From Xanthomonas indica (GTDB lineage Bacteria; Pseudomonadota; Gammaproteobacteria; Xanthomonadales; Xanthomonadaceae), in contig NZ_CP131914.1 in assembly GCF_040529045.1 (NCBI RefSeq), positions 728,501 through 792,500 on the forward strand: DNA of 64,000 nucleotides, given 5' to 3'. Shown in pieces: positions 40,068 to 48,452 of this stretch. Below the pieces are notes generated by a model. It saw nothing but the letters and a program-made list of their open reading frames with translations. It made no database searches and was not told the DNA's origin. The number at the start of each line of letters is the position of its first letter. Position 1 is the first letter of the stretch. The position numbers and the translations under genes are program-made.

Positions 40068-40254
40068 CGCCGGAACCCGCAGCAGGGAGTTTCAAGCATG
40101 CTCGGGCCGCACCGGCCCACGGTCGCGTGTCGGAAGTCACTATGCCGCGGTGTCACCCGCCGCGCCGCAGTGATAACAGGGCGCCTTTATGCATGGCGCG
40201 TCGCCACGCGCCAGAATGCCACCGCGGCACGCCTGGAGGGCGGCAACTGCCGCC

Positions 40255-42924
40255 TCAATCCTGCGGAACCGGCGGCTCCTCGACCTTGGCCGCTTCCGGG
40301 CTGACCCGTTCGATGGTGTGGCGCAACTCGCGGCCAAGGATGAACTTGGCATCCTTCGCCCATGCATCCAGCCGCTCGTCGAACACCAGCTTGCTGTTCT
40401 CGTCCGGCCACACCAGCTTCAGCTCGCGCAGTTTCTGGATGAAGCCACGGAACAGGGTCTTGTCGAAGAACTCCGGCGCGGCCGGCGCGTACAGCAGGCT
40501 CAGGCGTTGCGCGGCCTGCTGGCACAGGCTCTCCAGTTCGCCGGCACCGAGCTTGCCCGGGCCGTTCTTCACCAGCACCGAGATGGCGATGTAGTAGCGC
40601 TCGAATGCCTGTTGCAGCGAGTGGCCGATGGCGCGCAGGCGGAACACCTCGTCGGTCTGCCCGGTGTTGCGCGCCAGCACGCTGCCGTCGTCCTCGTTGA
40701 GCTGCAGCAGCAGGCCTTCGCGCACGAACACCTCGATGGTGCGTTCGATGCGCTCGGCGAACTGGTCCTCGCTCCACGGCAGGAACAGTTCCGCCTGCAG
40801 GAACGGGTACACGGTGCGGCCCAGCCGCAGCAGGCCGGTGCGGCTCATGCGACGGTTGTTCTGGAAGCAGCACGCCACCCACGAGGAGGCGGTGAATAGG
40901 TGCAGCACGTTGTTGCGGAAGTAGCTCAGCAACACCGCGTTGTCGCCATTGACGCTGAGCACGTCGCCGAGCGGATGCGGCGTGCGGGTGAGCACGTTGA
41001 TCTCTTCGGCGTGGGCGATGATGCGCTCGGGCGAGTGCGGGGTCACCGTGACCCGGTCCGAGTACGGCAGTTCCGCCAGCAGCTTCTTGCACAGTTCGAT
41101 CTGCGCGATCAGGTCGGCCTCGCCCATGGCGTGCTTGGGCGTGGACAGCAGCGCCAGCGCCAGCAGGTTGACCGGATTGACGTCGGCGGCAGCGTTGATG
41201 TGGACCTGGATCTGCTGCGCCAACGCATCGACGGTGCCGCTCAGCCAGGCCGGCTTCTCGTCCTCGCCCAGCGGCCGGCCATCCCACTCCGGCGCGCGCT
41301 GCGCCAGCATCTGGCTCAGCGCGATCGGCTCGCCGAAGTTCACCACCACCTGGCCGTAGTTCTGCTTGAGCACCTTGGGGATGCCCCACAGCAGCGCCCA
41401 GATGGATTCCTTTTCCTTGGGCCGGCCGCTGAGCTCGTCGAGGTAGCTGTTGCCTTCCATCAGCTTCTCGTAGCCGACGTAGATCGGCTGGAACAGCACC
41501 GGCTTGCGCGGCTGGCGCAGGAACGCGCGCAGGGTCATCGCGATCATGCCGCCCTTGGGCTGCAGCAGCCGGCCGGTGCGCGAGCGTCCGCCTTCGACGA
41601 AGTACTCGATCGAGTAGCCGCCGGCCACCAGTTGCGCCACGTACTCGCTGAGCACCGCCGAGTACAGCGCGTTGCCCTTGATCGAGCGGCGGATGAAGAA
41701 TGCGCCGCCCTTGCGCAGCAGGGTGCCGACCACCGGCAGGTTGAGGTTGATGCCGGCCACGATGTGCGGCGGCACGATGCCGCGTTCGTACAGCAGGTAG
41801 GACAGCAGCAGGTAGTCCATGTGGCTGCGGTGGCTGGGCACGTAGATCACTTCGTGCCCGGGCGCGGCGTCCTTGAGCTTGTCCAGGTGGTGGACCAGCA
41901 CACCGGCGTAGATGCGGTTCCAGACGTGGGTGAGCAGGAAGCTGGCCGAGCGCACCACCGGGCTGGAATAGTCGGCGGCGATCTCCCAGGCGTAGGCATG
42001 CGCCTTGCGCCAGGCGTCCACCGGCTTGCTGTTGTCGCGCTTGGCCTGCGCGGCGATCGCCTCGCGCACCGGCTCGGCGGCCAGCACCTGGTCCACCAGC
42101 AGGCGCCGGGTCGACAGGTCGGGGCCGATCACCGCCTCGCGGATGCGCCGGAAGTGGGTGCGCAGCACGCGCTGCAGCTTGCGCACGGTGCGCTCGGGCG
42201 GCAGCCCTTCCTCCACCGTCTGCCGCATCGACACCGGCGGGGCGAAGCGCACGATGGTGCTGCGGCCGTTGAGCAGCACGCCGAGCAGGCGCCGGAAGCT
42301 GCCCACCAGCGCCCAGTTTTCCGAGAACAGCACGGCGAACCAGCCGCTCTGCTTGTCCGGGGCGCGGCCGACGAAGATGGATACCGGCACCAGGTGGATG
42401 TCCAGGTCCGGGCGCAGGCGGTGCGCCTGCAGCAGCTTGGCCAGCGAGTCGGAGTGGGTCTTGGCGCCGCGCTGCTCCGGCAGCAGCGCATGGTTGCTGC
42501 TGCGCCGGGACAGCGCCAGGTAGGCGCGCTTGCGGCCCAGCGGGTCGCCGGGCAGCGGCACCAGCGGCGAGGGCAGGCCGGACTCGCGGCAGGCCTTGTC
42601 CAGGATCAGCGCGTTGGACAGGCCATAGTCCTCCAGCACGTACACCACCGGGCGCCCGTCGTTGTACTGGCCGGGCTCGGCCGGTTCGATCTTCAGGCCC
42701 AGCCAGGGATCGGCCAGGCGGCCGAGCAGGCGCGCCCACAGCGGCCCCTTGGCCTGCCGCGCGGTGGTCGCCGCCACCGGCAGGGAGGAGGGGGCGGTGG
42801 AGGAAGAGGCAGCGCCGGGGTCGGCCGGGGAGGCGTCGGCGGGCGCAGGTGCCGCGTCGGCCGCGCGTGCGGCCGCGGCGTCGTCGGGGAACGGGAGGGG
42901 ATTTTGTTCTGGCATCGGGGCCAT
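40255..42924 (-). CDS. plsB: Glycerol-3-phosphate 1-O-acyltransferase PlsB
   Basis: An 889-aa membrane-associated acyltransferase that makes lysophosphatidate, the first step of phospholipid synthesis. It carries the HX4D catalytic box HRSHMDY, the EGGRSRTGR box (the substrate-binding motif) and downstream VLFQPIYVGYEKLMEG. An alanine/proline-rich N-terminal extension of about 55 residues precedes the conserved core. The start at 42924 shares its A with the stop of the preceding lipoprotein gene (TAATG), a coupled start; ATG at 42915 is an alternative. Confidence 0.95.
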   Translation of the reverse strand: MAPMPEQNPLPFPDDAAAARAADAAPAPADASPADPGAASSSTAPSSLPVAATTARQAKGPLWARLLGRLADPWLGLKIEPAEPGQYNDGRPVVYVLEDYGLSNALILDKACRESGLPSPLVPLPGDPLGRKRAYLALSRRSSNHALLPEQRGAKTHSDSLAKLLQAHRLRPDLDIHLVPVSIFVGRAPDKQSGWFAVLFSENWALVGSFRRLLGVLLNGRSTIVRFAPPVSMRQTVEEGLPPERTVRKLQRVLRTHFRRIREAVIGPDLSTRRLLVDQVLAAEPVREAIAAQAKRDNSKPVDAWRKAHAYAWEIAADYSSPVVRSASFLLTHVWNRIYAGVLVHHLDKLKDAAPGHEVIYVPSHRSHMDYLLLSYLLYERGIVPPHIVAGINLNLPVVGTLLRKGGAFFIRRSIKGNALYSAVLSEYVAQLVAGGYSIEYFVEGGRSRTGRLLQPKGGMIAMTLRAFLRQPRKPVLFQPIYVGYEKLMEGNSYLDELSGRPKEKESIWALLWGIPKVLKQNYGQVVVNFGEPIALSQMLAQRAPEWDGRPLGEDEKPAWLSGTVDALAQQIQVHINAAADVNPVNLLALALLSTPKHAMGEADLIAQIELCKKLLAELPYSDRVTVTPHSPERIIAHAEEINVLTRTPHPLGDVLSVNGDNAVLLSYFRNNVLHLFTASSWVACCFQNNRRMSRTGLLRLGRTVYPFLQAELFLPWSEDQFAERIERTIEVFVREGLLLQLNEDDGSVLARNTGQTDEVFRLRAIGHSLQQAFERYYIAISVLVKNGPGKLGAGELESLCQQAAQRLSLLYAPAAPEFFDKTLFRGFIQKLRELKLVWPDENSKLVFDERLDAWAKDAKFILGRELRHTIERVSPEAAKVEEPPVPQD

Positions 42925-43862
42925 TATCGCTTAGCCGGCGGGGCGGGGTCGGCGGCGGGTGCCGCGGCCGGGGCGGGGGGGCTGGCGCTGGCCGCCAGCA
43001 GTGCATCCACCTCGCGGAGGGTGTCGCGCAGATACCAGTGCCCGTCGCGGCGCACCAGCACCGCGGTGGTGTCGATCTGTTCGCCGTCCAGCGGGTACTG
43101 GATGCGCACCACGGCCTGGTCGCCCTGCTGGTTGACCAGGCCGGTGCGCAGCGCGCCGGCGCTGGCGTCCAGGTCCAGGCCATAGTCGGCCAGCACCGCC
43201 TTGAGATCGGCCAGGAACGGGCCCAGCCGGCGCAGGCTCTCGTCCATGCCCAGTTTGCGCAGGTCGGCATCGCTGCGCACACCGGTCCGGCGCGCGCCCG
43301 CGCACAGCCGCGCGATCGCCGCCTGGGCGCGCTTGCGCTCGGACAACGGCGCGCGCGCGGCCCAGGCACTCAGCGCTTGCACCAGCTGCACGTAGTGGCC
43401 ACGCTGCTCGGGCGTGTAGTGGCCCTGGTTGCGCAGGAACTGCACGCCGAACAGGCCCAGCGAGTGCGCCGCCTGCTTCAGGCTCGCCGCCTGGCCGCCG
43501 AACTGCGCGTCGAAGGCGCGTTGCAGCTGGCGCTCGGCATCCGGCGCGGCGAGGGTGTCGAGCACCTCGGGCAGGCGTTCGGCCAGCGGCAGTTCGGTCA
43601 ACGGCCAGCGGCTGCGGTCCTCGTTCCAGGCCTGCTGCAGGCGCTGGTACTGGGCCGGCGGCACCGCGGCCTGGGCGTAACCGAGCAGGTCGTTGCGCTG
43701 CAGCGCGTGTGCCAGCGTGCGCACCGCCGCGGCCGGCTCGGCGCTGGCGCCGGGCAGTTCGGCGGGCGTGCGCTTGCATCCGCCCATGGTCAGGGCGAGC
43801 ATCGCCAACAGCAGGACGCACAGGGCGCGTAAGGAGATGACCCGGGTCGGGCAGGACGACAT
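42924..43862 (-). CDS. Lipoprotein of unknown function, coupled to plsB
   Basis: A 312-aa lipoprotein. The signal LRALCVLLLAMLALTMGGC has acylation at Cys29. The mature protein is helical, with LVQALSAWAARAPLSERKRA and, near the end, VVRIQYPLDGEQIDTTAVLV followed by a WYLRDTLREVD beta-strand pattern that looks like a small NTF2/DUF-type domain. It ends in an Ala/Pro-rich tail. Its stop overlaps the plsB start by one base, so co-expression is expected; its role in lipid synthesis is only an inference. Confidence 0.7.
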   Translation of the reverse strand: MSSCPTRVISLRALCVLLLAMLALTMGGCKRTPAELPGASAEPAAAVRTLAHALQRNDLLGYAQAAVPPAQYQRLQQAWNEDRSRWPLTELPLAERLPEVLDTLAAPDAERQLQRAFDAQFGGQAASLKQAAHSLGLFGVQFLRNQGHYTPEQRGHYVQLVQALSAWAARAPLSERKRAQAAIARLCAGARRTGVRSDADLRKLGMDESLRRLGPFLADLKAVLADYGLDLDASAGALRTGLVNQQGDQAVVRIQYPLDGEQIDTTAVLVRRDGHWYLRDTLREVDALLAASASPPAPAAAPAADPAPPAKR

Positions 43863-44078
43863 ACGGTACGGGCTCGTTCCCCAAAACGTTCCGCATCTTG
43901 CTGGGCGCGGGCGATTCCGGCAAGCCGGGCGGGGCGGCGGCGTGGGGCGACCCGGCAGCGACCTGGGGGCGGCGGCTGTCGTGGCAGGACATTTCATGAC
44001 CCGGCCTGGGGCCGTCGGGACAGGCATGTCGGCGTATCGCCAGACGTGCCGGGGGATTGCACATGTTGCAACGCATCA

Positions 44079-44092
44079 TGTAACCGCTTGCA
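44079..44092. promoter_or_regulatory. LacI-family operator palindrome
   Basis: TGTAACCGCTTGCA matches the family pattern TGNAANCGNTTNCA at every fixed position, with a central CG. It lies 54 bp upstream of the discoidin/glycosidase gene, whose own downstream neighbour is a LacI regulator, so it is most likely that regulator's binding site. Confidence 0.65.
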
Positions 44093-44146
44093 GTTGCTGC
44101 TAACGTCCGCCCACCTCGATTGAGGCGGTGCTGGCCGGGGGACCCA

Positions 44147-47100
44147 GTGCGATATTCGTCAGAGATCATCCGAGTGCTCGGTCACGGTGGCGCGCGCCGC
44201 TGCGCCTGGGTGTTGTCTGCAGTCCTGTGCGGACTTGCGATGACGGCCCCGGTGCAGGCGCAGGACGGCCGCCTGCCGCCGCGTGCGCAATGGCAGGCGT
44301 CCAGTTCCTCCAAGCAGGTCAAGGCGCAGGCGATCGGCTATCTGATCGACGGCGACGCCAGCACCCGCACTGCCGGCGCCTTCAGTCCCGGCCACTGGTT
44401 CCAGATCGATCTGGGCCGCGCCGCGCAGGTCGGCGGCGTGCGCCTGCAGTGGGACACCTCCAATCCGGAGGGCTTTCTGCTGCAGACCTCGCGCGATGGC
44501 CAGCGCTGGGACACGGTCTACACCATGACCGATTCGCTGGGCGGCATCGAGACCGTCTTCTTCGCCCCGCACCTGGCCCGCTACCTGCGCCTGGCCGCGC
44601 CCGAACGCAGCGCCGACTGGGGCGTGTCGATCTACGAGATGCAGCCGCTGGGCGCCGACGCGGCGCAGTTGCGTGGCGTGTCCGCGGCCGACGCCGCGGC
44701 GCTGTGGCAGGGTGGTACTGCGGTGGCGATGCCGGGCAAGGGCATGCAGGCGCGGCAACTGGACATCGCCTTCCCGCGCGCGTTCGACAGCGCCGGCATG
44801 ATCGTCGAGTTCGCCGGCGCGCATGGCGCGGCGCAATTGCAGGCGCAGGATGCCGCAGGCCGCTGGCGGACGCTGGCCGACGACCCGCAGGCCGGCGACA
44901 GCGACAGCGCCTACCTGGCCGGCACGGCGCCGCTGCCGGTGCGCGCGCTGCGCCTGCGCGTCGACGCTGCGCCCGGTGGCGTCGCGCCGACCCTGGCGCG
45001 CCTGCGTCTGCTCGGGCCGAAGGCGGTGATGACGCCGATGAAGCGCTACCAGGTCGCCGCGCAGCGCGGCGCCACGCGCGCGCTGTTCCCGGCCTCGCTG
45101 CACATGCAGCAGACCTACTGGACCGCGGTCGGCATCCACGCCGGCCGGCAGAAATCGATCTTCGACGAATACGGCAACCTGGAAGCGTGGAAGGGCGCGC
45201 CGCTGGTGCAGCCGCTGTGGCGAGACGCCTCCGGCACCGCCGCCGGCGCCGACGGCCATGCGCTGGCCCACGCCCTGCGCGACGGCTGGAAGCCGATGCC
45301 GTCGGTGCGCTGGTCGCCGCAGCCGGGGCTGGAACTGCGCAGCGAGACCTTCGCGATCGAACGCGACGGCCAGCCGGTGACGCTGCTGCGCCATCGCCTG
45401 CGCAACACCGGTACCGCCCCGGTCAGCGGCACCCTGTCGCTGCTGGTGCGGCCGATGCAGATGAATCCGCCGTGGCAGAACGGCGGCCTGTCGCCGATCC
45501 ACGCGATTGCCGTCGACGGCGGCACCGTGCAGGTCAACGGCCGCGTGCTGTTGACCTCGCTGAGCGCGCCCAGCGCCGGCGGGGCCGAGGCGTTCGGCGC
45601 GAACGGCGCCACCGAGATCACCCGCCATGTCGCCGCCGGCACGCTGCCGACGCAGCGCCAGGCGCACGACGCCGACGGCCTGGCCGCGGCGATGCTGACC
45701 TACACCGTGCGCCTGGCGCCGGGCGCGCAGCAGGACGTGGTGCTGGCGTTCCCGCTGGGGACCGCCAGCGCCGACGCCCAGGGTCGCCTGCCGCCGGCGC
45801 CGCCGCTGGACCGCGATGCCTTGCTCGCCGCCGGCCGCGGCGATGCGGGCCGCAGCTTCGAGGCGCTGGCCGAGCAGGTCTCCGCGGATTGGCAGCAGCG
45901 CCTGGGCAATGTCGGCCTGCGTCTGCCCGACGCCAGCCTGGTGGACATGCTGCGCGCGCAGGCCGCGTACATGCTGATCAACCAGACCGGCCCGGCGATG
46001 CAGCCGGGGCCGCGCAACTACAACCGCTCCTTCATCCGCGACGGCATGGCCACCTCGGCGATCCTGCTGCGCATGGGCCAGGCGCAGGTCGCGCGCGACT
46101 ACCTGCAGTGGTACAGCGACCACGCGGTGCACCCGAACGGGTTGGTCTCGCCGATCCTCAACGACGACGGCAGCGTCAACGACGGTTTCGGCTCGGACCT
46201 GGAGTACGACAGCCAGGGCGAGTACATCGCCCTGGTCGCCGACGTGGCGCGGCTGGACGGCGGCCCGGAGAGCGTGCGCGCCTACTTGCCCAAGGTGAAG
46301 CTGGCGATGCAGTTCCTGCAGACGTCGCGCGAGCGCACCCTGGTGCCCGGCTACATGGCCGAGCAGCCGGCGCCGGAACGCTTCCGCGGCATCCTCGCCC
46401 CGTCGATCAGCCACGAAGGCTATTCAAGTCCCACCCACAGCTACTGGGACGACTACTGGGCGTTGAAGGGCTGGCACGACGGTGCCTGGTTGGCCGAATC
46501 GCTGGGCGATGCCGCCACCGCGGCCTGGGCGCGCGAACAGTACGCCGCGCTGCGCACCTCGCTGGCCGCCTCGATCCGCGCCACCATGGCGTGGAAGGGC
46601 GCGGACTACATTCCGGCCGCGGCCGACCTGGGCGACGGCGATCCGACCAGCGTCTCCATCGCGCTGGATCCCACCGGCCAGCAGGACCTGCTGCCGGAGG
46701 CCGCGCTGCGCACCACCTTCGCCCGTTACCTGGAAGACGTGCGCAAGCGCAAGCAGCCCAACGCGCTGTGGGCCTACACCCCGTACGAGATGCGCAACGT
46801 GCTGACCTACGTGCATCTGGACCAGCCGCAGGTGGCCGACGAACTGCTGCAGGACCTGCTGCGCGACCGCCGCCCGTTCGAATGGCAGGTGCTGGCCGAG
46901 GTGGTGCAGTCGCGACTGCGCTTCCCGCGCTACCTGGGCGACATGCCGCATACCTGGATCGGTGCCGAGTACGCGCGCACCCTGTTCGGCATGCTCATGC
47001 ACGAGGGCGACGACGCGCTGGTGCTGCTGCCCGGCGTGCCGCCGGCCTGGTTGGCCGACGACGGCCTGGCCGTACAGCGCCTGCCCACCGCCTACGGCAC

Positions 47101-47305
47101 CCTCGGCCTGCGCGCGCGCCAGCGCGACGGGCGGCTGCGCGTCGAACTCGACAGCGGCCTGCGCTCCGGCACCGCCGTGCGCGTGGTCTGGCCGACGCGC
47201 ACGCGGCCGGCCCAGGTGCGCGTGGACGGCCGCCGGATCGCGCAGTACGACGCCGGCGGCGTGACCCTGTCCACCCCGTTCCGGACCCTGGAGGCACGCT
47301 GGTGA
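44147..47305 (+). CDS. Exported discoidin-domain protein with six-hairpin glycosidase-like domain
   Basis: A 1052-aa exported protein. The GTG at 44147 (GGGGGA upstream) gives a signal peptide ending at APVQAQ. A discoidin/F5-8 type C (carbohydrate-binding) domain covers about residues 45-165 (IGYLIDGDASTRTAGAFSPG; FQIDLGRAAQVGGVRLQW). The C-terminal half resembles alpha/alpha six-hairpin glycosidases: NYNRSFIRDGMATSAILLR, then EYDSQGEYIALVADVARLD, and SHEGYSSPTHSYWDDYWALKG. The catalytic acids could be the Asp and Glu in these motifs; the sugar substrate is unknown. It begins the LacI/TonB-receptor/halogenase locus and overlaps lacI by 4 bp. Confidence 0.75.
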   Translation: MRYSSEIIRVLGHGGARRCAWVLSAVLCGLAMTAPVQAQDGRLPPRAQWQASSSSKQVKAQAIGYLIDGDASTRTAGAFSPGHWFQIDLGRAAQVGGVRLQWDTSNPEGFLLQTSRDGQRWDTVYTMTDSLGGIETVFFAPHLARYLRLAAPERSADWGVSIYEMQPLGADAAQLRGVSAADAAALWQGGTAVAMPGKGMQARQLDIAFPRAFDSAGMIVEFAGAHGAAQLQAQDAAGRWRTLADDPQAGDSDSAYLAGTAPLPVRALRLRVDAAPGGVAPTLARLRLLGPKAVMTPMKRYQVAAQRGATRALFPASLHMQQTYWTAVGIHAGRQKSIFDEYGNLEAWKGAPLVQPLWRDASGTAAGADGHALAHALRDGWKPMPSVRWSPQPGLELRSETFAIERDGQPVTLLRHRLRNTGTAPVSGTLSLLVRPMQMNPPWQNGGLSPIHAIAVDGGTVQVNGRVLLTSLSAPSAGGAEAFGANGATEITRHVAAGTLPTQRQAHDADGLAAAMLTYTVRLAPGAQQDVVLAFPLGTASADAQGRLPPAPPLDRDALLAAGRGDAGRSFEALAEQVSADWQQRLGNVGLRLPDASLVDMLRAQAAYMLINQTGPAMQPGPRNYNRSFIRDGMATSAILLRMGQAQVARDYLQWYSDHAVHPNGLVSPILNDDGSVNDGFGSDLEYDSQGEYIALVADVARLDGGPESVRAYLPKVKLAMQFLQTSRERTLVPGYMAEQPAPERFRGILAPSISHEGYSSPTHSYWDDYWALKGWHDGAWLAESLGDAATAAWAREQYAALRTSLAASIRATMAWKGADYIPAAADLGDGDPTSVSIALDPTGQQDLLPEAALRTTFARYLEDVRKRKQPNALWAYTPYEMRNVLTYVHLDQPQVADELLQDLLRDRRPFEWQVLAEVVQSRLRFPRYLGDMPHTWIGAEYARTLFGMLMHEGDDALVLLPGVPPAWLADDGLAVQRLPTAYGTLGLRARQRDGRLRVELDSGLRSGTAVRVVWPTRTRPAQVRVDGRRIAQYDAGGVTLSTPFRTLEARW

Positions 47306-48363
47306 GCCCGCCCCCCGTCCCGGCGCCGGATCCGCGCGCCAACATCACCATCAAGGACGTGGCGCGGCTGGCCAACGTCTCGGTGGCCACCGTCTCGCGC
47401 ACCATGAACGGTCACCAGCACGTGGCCGAAACCGTCCGCGCCCGCGTGCTGGAAGCCGCGCGGACCCTGCACTACGTGCCGCACCACGCCGCGCGCAGCC
47501 TGAGCAGCCGCCGCACCCACACCATCGGCGTGGTGCTGCCGGACCTGCACGGCGAGTTCTTCTCCGAACTGATCCGCGGCATCGACACGGTGGCGCGCGA
47601 GCGCGGCCTGCACCTGCTGGTGTCCAGCTACCACGGTGAACCGGAGCAGCAGCGGCTGGCGGTGCGGCGCATGCCCGGGCGTGTCGACGGCTTGCTGATC
47701 ATGTCGCCGTCCCTGGCCAGCGATGCCGAGGACCCGGCCGACATGCTCCCCGGCACGCTGCCGGCGGTGCTGATGAACTGCGCCGAGCCCTTGGGCCAGG
47801 CGCAGGTGCTCAATGTCGACAACTACGGCGGCGCGCGGGCGATGACCCGCCACCTGCTGGACGTGGGCCATCGCCGCATCGCCTTCATCGCCGGGCCGGA
47901 CGACAACTTCGACGCGCGCGAGCGCCTGCGCGGCTACCGCGACGAACTGCGCGAGCGCTGCCCGCAGGTGGCGCCGCTGGTGCTGCCCGGCGCCTTCGAC
48001 GAGGCCTCCGGCTACCGCGCCGGCGAAGCCCTGCTGCAGGGCCAGCGTCCGGACGTGGTGTTCGCCGCCAACGACATGATGGCGCTGGGCTGCCTGTTCG
48101 CCTTCACCCATGCCGGGCTGCGCGTGCCCGAGGACATCGCCCTGGCCGGCTTCGACGACGTGCCGATGGCACGTTACGTGCATCCGGCCCTGACGACCAT
48201 GCGCGTGGACATTGCCGGCTTCGGCGCCCGCGCCATGCAGTTGCTGCTCGCCGCGCTGGAGCCGCACGCCGCTTCGGCGGCGGCGGCAGCGTCGGCCGGC
48301 GCGATCGCCCCGCAACTCATCGTTCGTGCTTCCAGTGCCCAGCGAGGGACCGCCATGGACTGA
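47302..48363 (+). CDS. LacI-family transcriptional regulator
   Basis: A 353-aa regulator. The N-terminal helix-turn-helix is DVARLANVSVATVSRTMNGH (about residues 19-38). The ligand-binding domain has HTIGVVLPDLHGEFFSELI, DNYGGARAMTRHLLDVGHRR, and FAANDMMALGCL. It starts with GTG inside the stop of the preceding glycosidase-like gene (GTGA). It probably represses or activates this locus through the palindrome at 44079 in response to a sugar. Confidence 0.9.
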   Translation: MSPPPVPAPDPRANITIKDVARLANVSVATVSRTMNGHQHVAETVRARVLEAARTLHYVPHHAARSLSSRRTHTIGVVLPDLHGEFFSELIRGIDTVARERGLHLLVSSYHGEPEQQRLAVRRMPGRVDGLLIMSPSLASDAEDPADMLPGTLPAVLMNCAEPLGQAQVLNVDNYGGARAMTRHLLDVGHRRIAFIAGPDDNFDARERLRGYRDELRERCPQVAPLVLPGAFDEASGYRAGEALLQGQRPDVVFAANDMMALGCLFAFTHAGLRVPEDIALAGFDDVPMARYVHPALTTMRVDIAGFGARAMQLLLAALEPHAASAAAAASAGAIAPQLIVRASSAQRGTAMD

Positions 48364-48452
48364 CACCGACGCATGCAGCACCGATGTCGTTTTTGCACCA
48401 CCTAGAAGAACACAACAACGATCCCGTTTACCGCCCTGGGAGGGCTTTTGTC

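Noticed and set aside
44128-48363. A single 1,411-aa fusion covering the glycosidase-like gene and LacI
   Set aside because: The first two thirds are in the wrong frame for the glycosidase and only the last part is LacI; a GTG start at 47302 with a GTGA overlap explains the regulator.
48364-48452. Second LacI operator before the TonB receptor
   Set aside because: CGTTTTTGCA resembles a half-site only; the paired half does not match the TGNAANCGNTTNCA pattern.
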